Of a DNA stretch of 64,000 bases, positions 11,556-24,200 are shown piece by piece. This DNA is from Diprion similis (Eukaryota > Arthropoda > Insecta > Hymenoptera > Diprionidae), in contig NC_060114.1 in the NCBI RefSeq assembly GCF_021155765.1, positions 17,962,501-18,026,500 on the forward strand, written 5' to 3'. The stretch's first letter is position 1; the number at the start of each line of letters is the position of its first letter. Below the pieces are notes generated by a model. It saw only the letters and a program-made list of their open reading frames with translations. It ran no database searches and was not told the DNA's origin. Both the position numbers and the translations under genes were made by a program.

Positions 11556-14500
11556 ATGTCAGCTGTCAGGACCGTGACCCTGGTCCTCTTCTTTGGCGGA
11601 GTAGCTCTCGCCACGGCAACTTCAAACTCCAAGAACTCGACTCTGGCGTGCTTCTTCGAGGAAAACGTGATCGAATGTGCCTCTCAAAGGATAGACGCGC
11701 AACTCGACGAGATGCAGAGCAAAGACCCTGCCAAACCTGGCCAGCCAAGGGAAACACCGATCAGTCAGGTCATCGCAGACACGAGGAACGTTCTCATTCA
11801 AGGTATGGAGGCCGTTGATGAGGCCCTAACTTCCGACGCAGACACGGAAGAGACGACGGTCAAGGATCAGGATGCTGAGGACTCTCAAGATATCGGTAAT
11901 CCATTCACCATATATGACACGTTGCTGTACTCTGCACAATTCATTTTCTAACTACTTGCGTTATCCGGTGCTTCATACATCTTCTCTTTCTTCTATGTAT
12001 GTACCAACAATTCTGTGATTGGACTCTGTTACTTCCATAACCAGAAATTTTTGAGCTTCGTTTCAAGCAAAGGAATGCAGAAAAAAATGTTTGCAGTGCA
12101 CTGCAGTAACACGAAATGTATAATAGTTGAAAATCCTTAAAATTTGCAGATGTTCTGAAAATTGTAACCTCTTCTCTCGAAATATCGATTACCACCCTAT
12201 AGTTAATATACAAAACATTCCATATTCAATATCATGGGAAATTGCTAAAAAAGAAAGTATATCAATATCCCACTTCTTGTGTAATTTTCTTCTCGAGTCT
12301 GTTAATAAGGAACAATTTAAAGGGATGTTATAATTGTTTGAACCTTAAACGTGATCAATGATTTCTAACTACCTATTATTATATCTATCCTGGTCGCCTC
12401 GGTTCGGAGAGTTCTTGTCATCACATACAAAAGAACTAAAACGAGTAGTCTAGACGTTGAAAGAACAAACCACACGTAATTTTTCTTCGCTCAAGCAAAA
12501 CCGAACGGAAACGACTTGATGGGCGGTAGTTTTCAGAAATTGATAGTCTCGAATCAGGTGGTGAAAAGTATATACTCACCCATCGAGATTGGATGTACCA
12601 GTAGCAGAATTAAAATACACCACGTGGGTCGTGCTTGGGTCCCGCTCTGATATTTACTTCTATCAATTGAGGTTCACCTTACCATTTGCAGGTAGACTTG
12701 AACCGTTAATGTCTATGATCGTTCTAACATTACAATCCGAACAAAGACTTTGTAGTTGTAACCGTAATGAAATTACGTGCTAGTGTTTTATACCGCATAC
12801 TTTGTCATTGAACCTAGTTTATACCACTCATCGAACTAGTTTATCCCATCCAGTTCGCTCAGGATTCACCCACTGTTTGGTCTTCACTTTCAACCCACGA
12901 AAGACTTTCGGCGACAGCACAGAATCAGCTTTGCTTTATATGATCTCCACGGTGGCCACAATTCCGGAAATCCTGGGAAACCTGGTAATGTCAGGGTATT
13001 TAAAAGGGGTTGGAATTGTTAGGAGATTTTTAGTTTGGTCACGGAAAAAACTGAAAACATCAGTTTTGTATCATGGGATTTAGAAATGACTTTTTGAGGT
13101 GAAAAGTTTCCTTTTTTTCGTCAAGAAGATAACTTGGCTTAAACTCACGTTTTTTTACATTATATTTTTCTTTAATTCGAACTAAATTTGAACCGACTAT
13201 AGAGTGAAGCTGTACGATTTAGGTTTTAGTAACCTACTAGAACTGGGAAAATGTGAGGGAAACCCAGATTTTAGGTCTAGGAAAACCTGGAAATGTCATG
13301 TAATATTTTTTTCCAAAAGTTTGTGGCCACCCTGCATCTTACCTGCAAAAACTCCACTGCTGATCGACGTCGTTTGAATTCCAGGACCTGAAACGCGGGA
13401 CCATAGATTTAGAAAATGACAAAGAGGCGTATTGGAACCGCTTAACTCTCACCGGGCGCCAGTGTGCGATTACCACGTTGTGTAAAGAGCATGACTCCGT
13501 CCGTAGTGAACTTGAAATGATCTGGGAATTTTGAAGCTATGAGAGAAACGGGATAGGGCGCAGAGGGCATGGCCAAAGTCGACCGAGAGAAACAGAGACG
13601 CGTCTAATATACAAACCCACTGCCACGTGAGCGACGAAAGAGCAGAAAATAAGCAAGTGGGTTACCGGGTTACCGGTTGTGTGGTGGAAGCTCAACGCGC
13701 TCCTTATATACGTTATTTTATCTCGTGTGAATGATCTCACCCGGTATGATATTCCTCGACTCTTGCTGGTCCCCAGTTCTTGGGACTCCCCGTTGCGTAA
13801 GCTTTCGATTCCTTGTCCCACGTAGAATAATTACAAATGGGGAAAAGAATTTCAGAAACAAACCCTGAGCGAAGTACGAAAGATGGAATAACGTTGATCG
13901 GTTGTGCGTAAGTTCCACGAAACCCTTTTGCATGCGTGTAGAATAATTTCACCAGACAGCTCACGGGCAATCATGCAAATTACTGAGAGTCTTAATCACG
14001 CGATTAGATGGACAATCGTAAAATTAGTAGCCGAAAACACGCGTGCGAACGTTCGCTTGTAGAAAAGAATATATTATTTATGGAGTCGGAGAAAGGTTCG
14101 TGTCTGTTGGTATATAAATCGTGTTGGTATCGAGTTTTTGCTTATGCATCGCGTCATCACTCTCACGCCTCGTAGTCAATGATCATCCGTTACAGACAAG
14201 ATCGACGACCTCTTCTTATCGTACGCGTTCCATCATATTGATTTTCTGTTGTCAGGAAAGATAGAATAATTCCGACAATTTAACTCGAATTATTAAAATA
14301 TATGGGACAATATTTTATAACAGTGACCATTAAGATCAGACTTTCGCCCACAATTAGAACAACTTTCATTCGCAGAAACCATAGAATATGAATGGACTAG
14401 TTTTTTTAAGGTCAAAATCGAACATCGGATTATCCCCCTGTTTGTGAATAATTTCGTTCACAGTTTTCATCGAAATGAGAAAAGAAATTTGCAGTTGAAT

Positions 14501-17500
14501 CACTCCTCCCTTCTTATATGTATACATATACGTATAAATGACATTCAGGAGGTCACATTCGGTTATGTTGTGGGTCATAATAAGCGTTTAACAAACTTGA
14601 CGTAAATGAATTCTTATACACGGATAGCTGCTAGATATGAAGACCAATTTCACGTTGAGTTATACGGTATATTTAGAATTTACAACGAATAAGAATAATC
14701 GAGGTTAAGTACACGGTGTACGTCATGTGGTTACTTGAAAAAGCATCCAAGAATATATATTTGGATGAAGAGAATTAAAAATGAGAGGTTCACGTAACAA
14801 ACATGGATAAATGCGCTCAAACGGAAAGGTTCATAATATGAATTATAAATGCTGAGTAGGTAGCCGGAATATGAATGAGATGTAATGTCAACTTCACCAT
14901 ACCGTGAAGCCCGGGGCTAAGTGAGAAGGAGGGCGTATCGGTGGGCTCAGGTCCCATAAAGATAAAATTTCAAATTTCATCTCTCACGGTTAGTTTACAG
15001 TTCAACTGTTCGTGACAGTTGGTGTACAGTAGTCTAGTGGCTACGTGTAGATCGCGGATCTAGACGTGACGTGTTATTTTGGCGTGAAACATGGGTCTCG
15101 AATAATTTTATTTCAAGTGCTCTGACTCGAGAGTTACACGATTTATTTTTTTATCTTCATCAAAGAATAAAACAATAGTCTATATATTTATATATATATA
15201 TACAGAAATCTGACAAGTTGTCGAGTCCATTGAATCGAAAATTAAATTGCACGTCAAAAGTAGATATCGTCCAAACGACAGTCGCAAAAAATAAAATAAA
15301 AAAAGAAAGTCAAGAGTACCAAATTAAAACCAAAAGATCTGACAATGAGTGTCGCTCGATTAATACATGCATTTATGCATAATGTAAGAAACACATGTGA
15401 TTAAATGTATCAAATTTCTATTCTTAATTTTATTTCTTTCATCTTCAACACCCTCAGGCTTTCATCCGCGAGTCGACATGATACTTTCTTCGATATTCGT
15501 CGGCCGCACGGTTTTGCATCGCTCATAGCAGGTTGCAGAATATAAGGCGACAGATGGGATTCGTTTACTCCGTGTTAGAATTAATCACAAGCACGCTTGC
15601 CATATGGAAATTCGTCTGAATGCTCATGGGACTGGAATTCGGTTTATGTGTCAAACCGATCGTAAAAATTCACCGACGTATGAAAATCACTGCTGAGTAT
15701 ACCTTATACCTAATTGTACCTGATGCCTGCCTACCTCCTTGTCCACTGTGTTGGCAAACAGACGACAGTAGGAATATTTGTGTGCAAGCACGCCTGCATG
15801 CATCACAATTAACGGTAAAACTGTGTCTACACGCAGTAGGTATATCTTGTATGTACAGTGTACAATTGCAGCTTCCGGCGTCGTTCCATTCATAAATTGA
15901 TATCGAAACTGTCCACCGAAATCATGTGGGTGGTGATCGCCTTTATTTAAGGATGAATCGGAAGGATCGTTTGAATGAAAAGTTGAGAAAATAGAAACAA
16001 GATAGTAAACACTAAACGAAATAACATTACTACTATGCGATAGAAATGAATCCAAGCAAATTCCCAAAGCACGAGGTGCAATATTAATTCGAGAAAAGGT
16101 TTTACCAATGAACCGCGAAAAAAAAAATTTTAATAAAAATTTGATGTTATTCAGTTTGTATTGTTTACCAATCATAAAGGAACAGAAAATGTTACAAACA
16201 GTTATTTTACTCTAGAGTGGATAACATAGATCTGTTTTTCAAAATTTCTATCTAGTTTTTCAAACGTTTTCTGGGTGTCTGGTCAGTGAGCAAGATGAGT
16301 CGAAAAACATAGGAATCGGATCGAAAACACCGGAGTTAAATTATGTTGAACGTTCCAATTATAAAACCTATTTTCAAACCGTTGATGTATTAGAACTTGT
16401 TTTTATTATATCATATATTTCTATGATTGGAGCGTTAACATTGCTAAAGAATTTTGAAAACGCTCCTCTTCGCTCTCCCCAAATTTTTTTGCTTGACAAT
16501 CGGACCGAGTCATCCTTAAATCGGCAGTCAGGTGCAACGGTAACGATTGTTCGAATTCATGAATTTGGGTATCTGGGACATAACCGTCACATGCTTGTAC
16601 GTACCAAGTTATAATTCAATTGGCGTAACCACATGAACCGCGATATACCGAATTAATAATCACACTCCACGTCGCCTTGTCGACCCGGTTGGCTCAATAA
16701 ACCGGATACCCGCCTCACTTGAACGCGCTGCCGGGTGTTGACTTTGAATTTTTTTCCTCCGATGTCGTGTAATGTATCCATTTATCGGGCGCCGTGCGTT
16801 GCTGGTCGAATGAAAGTTCTTCATTCGCCAACATGTTTCCCTTCAGATGTATTTTAGCTGCTTATGATGAACCCATTGGTCAGAAAGAATGGTGAAAACC
16901 GTTATCTCAAACCGATATAACAAAAAAATAGCATCAAGGTCATTGCAGAGAAATCGGCGTGTAGGTAGATAATCATTTTTTCCGTGCAGGAGAAAGGGAA
17001 TGGATCCTGTTTCATTTTCAATTCCATACGTCACACTTCATTCGCCATTTTAAATTTCACCTTATCGATCTCGAATTCAAACGAGTCAAGATTTCTTCAG
17101 GGCATACTTATACATGTTCATTAAACGGTTCAGTTGACAAAACTCGATGTTTTGATATCAAGATTTGTATCTTTCTTCAATCTGTAACTGAAATCGATCG
17201 CCGACAAGTGACTTGGATGTTTTTTTTTTCTGTATAAGATACATGAAATATGCAGTAGAAAGATGAATAAACGGTCGAAATTTTTTGTCAATATCTCAGG
17301 TGAAGCGAGGAAGAAGAAGTTTGGCAAAAAGAAGAAGAAGGCACTGCAGAAGATATTGATGGTCGCGATGGTGCTGAAAGCGAAGCTGAGTCTCCTCCTT
17401 CAACTATTCTCCGCCCATCTGCAGGTGAAATTCTTTGTCATTTCTCTGCTCAGCTTGTTGTTGAACCTCGCACGCTTCTGGCTCGACCTCAAGCATAAAG

Positions 17501-17655
17501 GAGAACCTCAGAAGGTGATTTACTACGAACATGCCCAACACCAACATCATTACGAACATGAGGACGACCATTCCGGATACTGGGGAAGGTCCGCCGACGA
17601 TGCTCACGAGCTCGCTTATGGTGCTCATCACGAGGAAGAAGTGCCAGAGCATTAG
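11556..17655 (+). CDS. Osiris-like secreted/membrane protein (DUF1676)
   Basis: Two exons: 11556-11895 and 17300-17655, joined in phase 1 across a 5.4-kb intron; 231 aa. The ATG at 11556 has the context CCACC and starts a clear signal peptide (residues 1-21, TLVLFFGGVALATA core). Next come two cysteines in the pattern C-x9-C (LACFFEENVIECAS), an acidic linker, a lysine-rich patch opening exon 2 (RKKKFGKKKKK), a long leucine-rich hydrophobic segment of about 45 residues, and a His/Tyr-rich tail with HELAYGAH, which resembles the AQxLAY motif of Osiris proteins. Osiris genes are insect-specific, usually clustered, and active in cuticle-forming and tracheal cells on endosomal or secretory membranes. 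This copy stands alone in the window. I cannot say which Osiris ortholog it is. Size, order of motifs and exon phase support the family call. Confidence 0.8.
11896..17299 (+). other. Large intron of the Osiris-like gene
   Basis: A 5.4-kb intron without a credible internal exon. Overlapping open frames near 15620-16175 on both strands look like chance. It contains the 12948-13334 transposon-like element and an AT microsatellite near 15180-15205. Confidence 0.6.
12948..13334. mobile_element. Non-autonomous terminal-inverted-repeat element
   Basis: The left end is CACGGTGGCCACAA and the right end TTGTGGCCACCCTG, a 14-bp terminal inverted repeat with one mismatch. Just inside both ends a related motif occurs in the same orientation: AAACCTGGTAATGTCAGG on the left and AAACCTGGAAATGTCATG on the right. 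At 387 bp with no ORF it resembles a MITE or deletion derivative of a cut-and-paste DNA transposon. Target-site duplication is unclear. Confidence 0.6.
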
Positions 17656-18435
17656 GAAAAAACATACGCGATTAAGGGTTGTAATTAAGTCGGTATTGGT
17701 AGTATCAGTTACACCGAAAATGCTTGACCCTAGCCACGTGACTCACAAGTAGGGCGTTTACAATTCAGTTTCACTCGTGTTCGATGCTGTTGTCTTCTCT
17801 CTTTGAATTAATTGTATTTATTTCATTATCATCATTCTCATCACGTTGTCACGGCTTCCGGTTTCATTTCTCTTCTTTTCGTACTGTACAGAAACTGGAT
17901 TCAAACTACTCTCTCAAAATATCGCAGACTTGTTTATTGCTACCTACTTGAATATATCAACAGTCGCGATAGAAAGTATACAAAAAGTTGATATCGCTTC
18001 TACAACCTAACGGCATTATTTTTCATTATAAATCAAAAATATCCGTTCCATAGGGTTTGGCAATTACCTTAGTCAAGAGTATCGACATTAATGCTCTTGT
18101 ACGGTTGTACCCGTAATTAATAAACTTCGATTTGAGAGCGACTGAATTTGGCAAAAATTCGGGTACGACTTAGGCATACCATTTCATTAGGAAATTTTCC
18201 AGTGCAGAATCAGTAATGTATAGTTTTTCAGTAGTATAAGGAAAAATTTATTTATATCGCGAGGATTTGTGCCTCGAGTGCTCTTTTCCTTCTGATATTG
18301 GGGTTATTTATTTATCTATTTATTCTTCACCCTAAGGAAGGAAAGGCACATTATATGTAGTTTTCGAGCATTTTCAGTCGGACGATCACAGAATCAGAAC
18401 GTCGAGTAAGCATGTATACAGTAATATTCAGTAAT

Positions 18436-18630
18436 GCCTACGTCTTCCGGCTAACTTGTTTCCGGTCCGAAACGAAATGCCACTTCGCTTCTATGTAAAT
18501 TATGTGACAATGACTGGCGATGCAGTTGACGTAAGTGAATTATGTCTATGATGCATTGTCACATAATCCGTATAGAATCAAACTCGCATTTCGTTTCGGA
18601 CCGTAAATAAGTTAGCCAAAAAGGGAAGGC
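18436..18630. mobile_element. Foldback MITE-like palindrome
   Basis: Near-complete inverted repeat: the left arm contains GGCTAACTTGTTTCCGGTCC and GAAACGAAATGC, the right arm GCATTTCGTTTCGGACC and AAGTTAGCC, with a matching inner pair around ATTATGTGACAATG. Arms are about 75-80 bp around a short loop and the whole is ~195 bp. No ORF. The next bases, to about 18720, contain a second weaker inverted pair with ATTTAAATG, so two elements may abut. Confidence 0.65.
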
Positions 18631-20436
18631 ATTTAAATGTAAATGCTGTAGAATAATGTTATATGCATCGCCATAAGCATTATTTACATTCTCACACCAC
18701 CATAGATATTTAAATGTCATTTGTACCTTGTTTTTCTCGCATGTCTTCAGCTCTCAAATGTCCCAATCATGACAGCTGCGTACATGTATAAAATCGTTGA
18801 ATATTATTAACTCGAATTGGTTACAAATTCAAAAAATGTACACCACCAGTTGAGTATAATTCGTACTTGTATCTGTAGATTTATAACCAAAGGCCTTTCG
18901 TCTGTATGCGATCTATACTCTATATGCTCAATCGCGAATCAATTCGCACGTAATTACACAAATTCGTATGGAATCGTAATATTAGCGAATTGTAGACTCA
19001 ATTTCTTGAGCGTAATATCATTATAATACATACTAATCGTAAACTGTTTTTATTTATTTGTTACACAGTGCCACAGTGCTTTGTTATATTAACTCGTAAT
19101 AAGATCACTTGTACCTATCGTATTATAGACTACATAAAGAAAAAAGATCATAAAATAAAAATACACACTTCGATCCCGTTCCGTACTAATACGTAGTCAT
19201 CGTGATAACATGACACTGTTATACGAATGACATGTCATTCAATAGGTATGTATTTACGTACAAGTATTTCTTTATATGTTGTTTCTCTTTGACTTCCTTT
19301 TTACCAGAGATGAATCGAATTCCTTGAATGGCATTTCACTGCAAAGAAAGTTGTCCATGGCAGTGTAATGTCAATCAAAAGCGACCTAGTCTGCGCAACA
19401 ACCGGTTCCCGCAGAGAGTTTTGCAGACAGTGACTTATATTTAGCGCCGAAGGGACGGTAAGAAATAAAATACTAGGAGTTCACAAAATACCTACCCATC
19501 CAGATTTTTTTTTCATCTTGCATGTCTCTGCTTTCGATCCAACTTCGGAAACATAAGATAAAATGTAATATACTCCTATTGTAAACTAAAACTTACTCTT
19601 TTTCATCTAGAATTAACGAGATTATTATTACCAGTTTCAGTGAAATATTATAAACTTATACATATGAGCATTACTTTTAAATCTATCACTCAACGAAGTA
19701 CCGATAATTGTTTGTCTCACTTCAGACGAAACTTTCAATTTTTCCGATTTTTTATACCGGTCATCTCGATCCATTCGACTATTTCTTGCGAAAGTTGAGG
19801 AATAATTTGTCGAACAAAATCACATCGGATTTCCCTTTTTTATTACACAAATGCTCATTCGGTCGACTCGCAAGTCTGTAAGACGTGCGCATTAAAGGGA
19901 TAAACACCCACTTTACATCCCTATTATATTTATATTTTCATTATTCCAGCTTCGTGATGGTTGGGATCGCGAAACATGCAATTAGTGGTGAAGCATATGA
20001 TGAGCCTGTTCAATGGAACCTTCCTTCCCGGTGCAATATTGGGTCCACAGTTGGCTCCACGAACCAGTCTCTGAGCCTTCTCCCTCCCCTTCACCTGGCC
20101 GTGCCAAAGAAATATTTCGGCACTTCCGTTGCCTCCGGAATGGCGATGCGATGGGCAAAAGGACCAGTAGGAAGGGGGACGAGCGTGACTTTCAACTGTT
20201 CGACCTTGACGTTTGCGCCGTTGCATTCACCCCCGCGAAGTGTGCAGGATTATACCTGCTCTAGGAATACGTTATAATTCCAGGCACGACGACCTCGAGC
20301 CCTGACCTAACCTATTCTAGGCTATGTCTCCGTCCTCTAGGTACAGACAAAGCCTAGGAGAGGCTAAACCAGGCAGCTCTCTTCTCCCCCGGGACTCCAA
20401 CGAACTTTCAGTTCCGAACGGTGCTGATACGTCACC

Positions 20437-20618
20437 AGGCTGAAGTTAGTCACGTTAACGTAACGAAACATGATGGAAAATATAGTTATTGTGCAATTTT
20501 AGAATGGCTTTCAAGGAGTTAGCTTTTCAAAATATGAGTATATTTTGTTTATTAGTAGGTGCGAAGTAACGACCTTCCCTAAACACGCGTTGTTACAGTA
20601 ACGTTACTAACTTCAGCC
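20437..20618. mobile_element. MITE-like element with ~29-bp terminal inverted repeats
   Basis: The left end begins AGGCTGAAGTTAGTCACGTT and the right end is the inverted copy (AACGTTACTAACTTCAGCCT), matching over about 29 bp with few mismatches. Total 182 bp, AT-rich centre, no ORF. Size and structure fit a miniature inverted-repeat element; family assignment needs a repeat library. Confidence 0.65.
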
Positions 20619-21208
20619 TCATGGTACGTCGAAGTCACTGCATGTAAGCGATGAACGTTGACCACTCGGTCTCCATGCGCCGTTGAACTCTCTGCATTGG
20701 CGACGATCGCTATATATGCTTGCGCTATTGAAATTCCCGCGTAGGTGAGAATCGCTAGGCGTTGTATATACATAATATATATGTAGTAGTTTCCTCGTTC
20801 GAAAGCGGTTAGAAGAATTTTACCTTATATTTAATACGTGTGCGATCGTCGAGGAATTCATTGGTATCTTTATACGCCTCGGGATTAACTGCACGCTTCG
20901 CGTAATTGTATAGAAAGACTTGCGGAGAGTTGTATGAGGCGAGAAGAGAGGATTGTTTTTCACTTGTATATATGCATACCCGAAGCGTCCCGCGAGTCGC
21001 GCGGATGCTATTTTTAGACGACACAGCGACGACACGTCGAATCGCTCATCGGAATCTGCACTCGGGGATTATATTAGGTGGTCTGAGAGATCGTTTGGAA
21101 GACGAAAGCTGCTGAAAAATTCCAAGGACGTTTTCGGCGCCTGAAAGCCTGACGTCACACTCCAAACGACGCCAATTAGCGCGACCTGCAGAAGAGTCTG
21201 CAGAGTGC

Positions 21209-21271
21209 AGAAGAGGAGGCGGAGGAGGCAAAGGAGGAGGAGAATGAGAATGAGGAGGAGAAGGAGGAAAA
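21209..21271 (+). repeat. Purine-rich GGA/GAA tract
   Basis: About 63 bp of nearly uninterrupted A/G, mostly GAGGAGG-type units, within a CpG-rich patch. It creates an Arg-rich frame on + and a Pro-rich frame on -, neither of which is a convincing protein. Confidence 0.7.
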
Positions 21272-24200
21272 CGCCGACGAGGACGCCCGTCGAACAGCAC
21301 GTTTGTAACGGTGTGCCGCTCTTCGAGAACCGGAATTATTTCAATGGCATCGGCTCGAATCCCACTGTCCACCGGTGTAATAACGCGTACCTGCTTCACT
21401 GATTCCGTTCCTGAGCAAAATCTGCCTCGACTTCATCGGACTGTCGGTCAATCTTCCATGCTGCGCTATAAAACGTGATACCTATACGTGGGAAAGTCCC
21501 GTACCAATTTATTTCTCTATACTGTTAACGACAAACGATTCTGTTTGCAACGGTCGCCCGCAGCTGTGACGTCTTCGTTCATTATACCTGGAACAATAAG
21601 CTCGTGTCTGGTGTCTATTTAAACCCCTTATTATAGTACCGAGCGTAGAGCTAACTCGTTTGCTAGGCCATAGTTGACTACCTATATACTTAGTCGATCT
21701 ATCTAGCTATATGGATATGTGGATGGGGATAAATAGTGAAAAGACCGGTTATATCTTGACACAGATACTGAAGTTCAAATGCAATTGCGGAATTAGCAAA
21801 TGCAGGTACACGAAGAGCGTATCAAATACAAAAAATAACACATTTGCTAAGGTTAGTCACGCATTTACAGGTCCAACCGTTGGGAGTAGGGAATGTTGTC
21901 GTGGTAGACATATTTTTCACTTACACTTGCAGTAGTTTGGAATGATTTTGGATTTTGAAATCGGAGGAACTTTCAATGATTGCCGATTAGTGGCTTTAAG
22001 TCACTGCTATCATTCGAGTAACCAATCTTCTTGCTTACGACTCTGTAATTGCCTAACTCATTGGTATCAAGCTCCATTATCTACTGACTTCGAATAATAA
22101 GTTTATCTGTCTTAAACAGTTCCTAGTATAAATTCTGGCCTCAAAATTGACTTCTCATAGGTCTAAACTACCTCTGATAATTCCAATTATGCCTTTCGGC
22201 GATTGATAGCCGGATATGATGAGCCGTTTATATCACTCTCAATGAACTATCGATGGCGTGATAGAAGATTTCTAGTAATTCTCGAAAATTTTGTTACCTA
22301 TTCCTAACGACTGTGTGTGTGTAGATTTAACGGAGTGAATTTTTTCTGTACTGTACAAGCCTGTTGGTATCTCAAACGGATTAAACAGATAAATACCGTT
22401 ATATTAATGGCTCGAAATATATCGCAATGAAAATGTTGCCTACCACATACCGGAGCGAAATGATACTGATATTTTGCGTATATACCTGAAAATGGTTCGC
22501 TGCACGATATCGCCTGGAACGTAGTTATGGGTCAGGGCAGAGCAAACTGGGAATCACTAAGGAATTAACTTTCGTCGCGACTACCGACTACGCGCGATCA
22601 GGTTCCCAATTGAACATTAACATTCTTAACCGTCGTATAAAGCGGCTAAAAATAATTCAACACATACGTGTATATAATACAACTTGTTTTCGCAATGTTG
22701 AAGCCGGTTTTTATATTACTCGCAGAATGCGCGTGTATCCTTCGCCCAAGCTCTTGCCCCCGTGTCGCGTGTGGGCTTATACTTTTTAGGTATACCGTTT
22801 GCACATTATACATATGCACGCTAAGATTCCACACGCATTCGCGTCAATATCATTACCACCTCTTTGTTGGTTGTTCCCATCTCCCTCCACCTCTCGTTCT
22901 GTTTCTTTGTCTTTCTCCCTTCCGCTCCCAGTCCTGTCAGATCACTTTTATTATCGTAGTGTTATACTTTCGCAATGATTATTCTTTGTACGTTTATCTA
23001 TCTGTTCCATTGACTCTTACGTCCGTGACTGGCTAATGTCAAACTAATTTATACCCCATTCGCTTGTCGAATGATGTTGTCCTTAACGAAAATTTGTCTA
23101 ATGATTTTTGGACGACTTACAAGAATCCATTTTTTCGTAATACTATGGAAATTATGATTACTAGTCATATACCAGGTCAATCTCTACACTCGACTGCGTA
23201 CGCTGACCATAATAATTATTACTATCGTTATTGAACATCCCTATGCGACTTTGTTTCATCGCATCAATTACCGCGACTCTCCTGTTACGGAGTTGGAGCA
23301 GTTAGCGATGTCAGTTAACCGCCTGTCTCATTCATTTTGAATGTTGTAATGTTACCTTTCAGACAGTCTGCAGTGATCGTCTCACGCGGAACGGCCGACG
23401 TTGATAGCCGGGAGCGTCGGACCGTTTCGTTGCCGCAATCTGTTATAGGCGCCACTATTTCGGCTCCGAGGCGACCTTAAGACGGCGATTAAAATGTCTC
23501 CGAAGAACTGTAGAACTGTGCAGCTGGCTCGGAAAAGTACCAATAATCTCACTGCAAGGATTTACTCGTATCTTGAAACACTTCGGTCCCGTATGCCGTG
23601 TCCCGATCTCAGAGAATATATTTTTCGCGCACTGCACCATTCCGCGCATGCACACCATCTGCCCAATGATGAGGTCCAGCGATGCGTGAAATCCACGGAA
23701 TAAACTCTCCTCCGAAAGCCTTGACCAGCTTTATGAAAGCGGCGTTGAAAAAAAAGTAAACGCAGATTTTTCCCCGTAGACTCAAGAGGCTCAACAGGGC
23801 TAGAGACTGCGGCCAAGAACTTTCCGCCAACTTTTGGCGCCTACCAGAGTTCCACTGACCGAAGGAGGGCTGATTGCCAGAGACGGCCTCCGCTCCGGTC
23901 CTCCGAGGCAAATCGAGCATCTCGTCGCGAGGCGGTTAGCAAACGGGTGGGGATCTCTTTCCCCATTGCCGGTTCTTATTGCTGCAGACGCAACGCAACG
24001 GTAAATCGCGGGACTGTCCTCAAGAGACGAAATACGCACGCGAAGGTGGAACCGCCCTCTCCTGCCGATCCGAACTGTGCTCATCGACGTCTGCAGTACC
24101 ATGTCGCACACTGTCGGGGATCCCCGCAAGTAGGTATACAAAGATCGGGTCAACTATTCGACCCGAATGTTCCGCTATCGCAGAGCGTTTTCAACATTGC

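Noticed and set aside
15620-16175. Overlapping open frames on both strands, up to 162 codons, in the Osiris intron
   Set aside because: No domain, no signal or membrane pattern, opposite-strand overlap and AT-rich composition fit chance.
21046-21399. 117-codon minus-strand frame with a Pro-rich stretch
   Set aside because: The Pro/Ser run is just the complement of the GGA tract; no family features.
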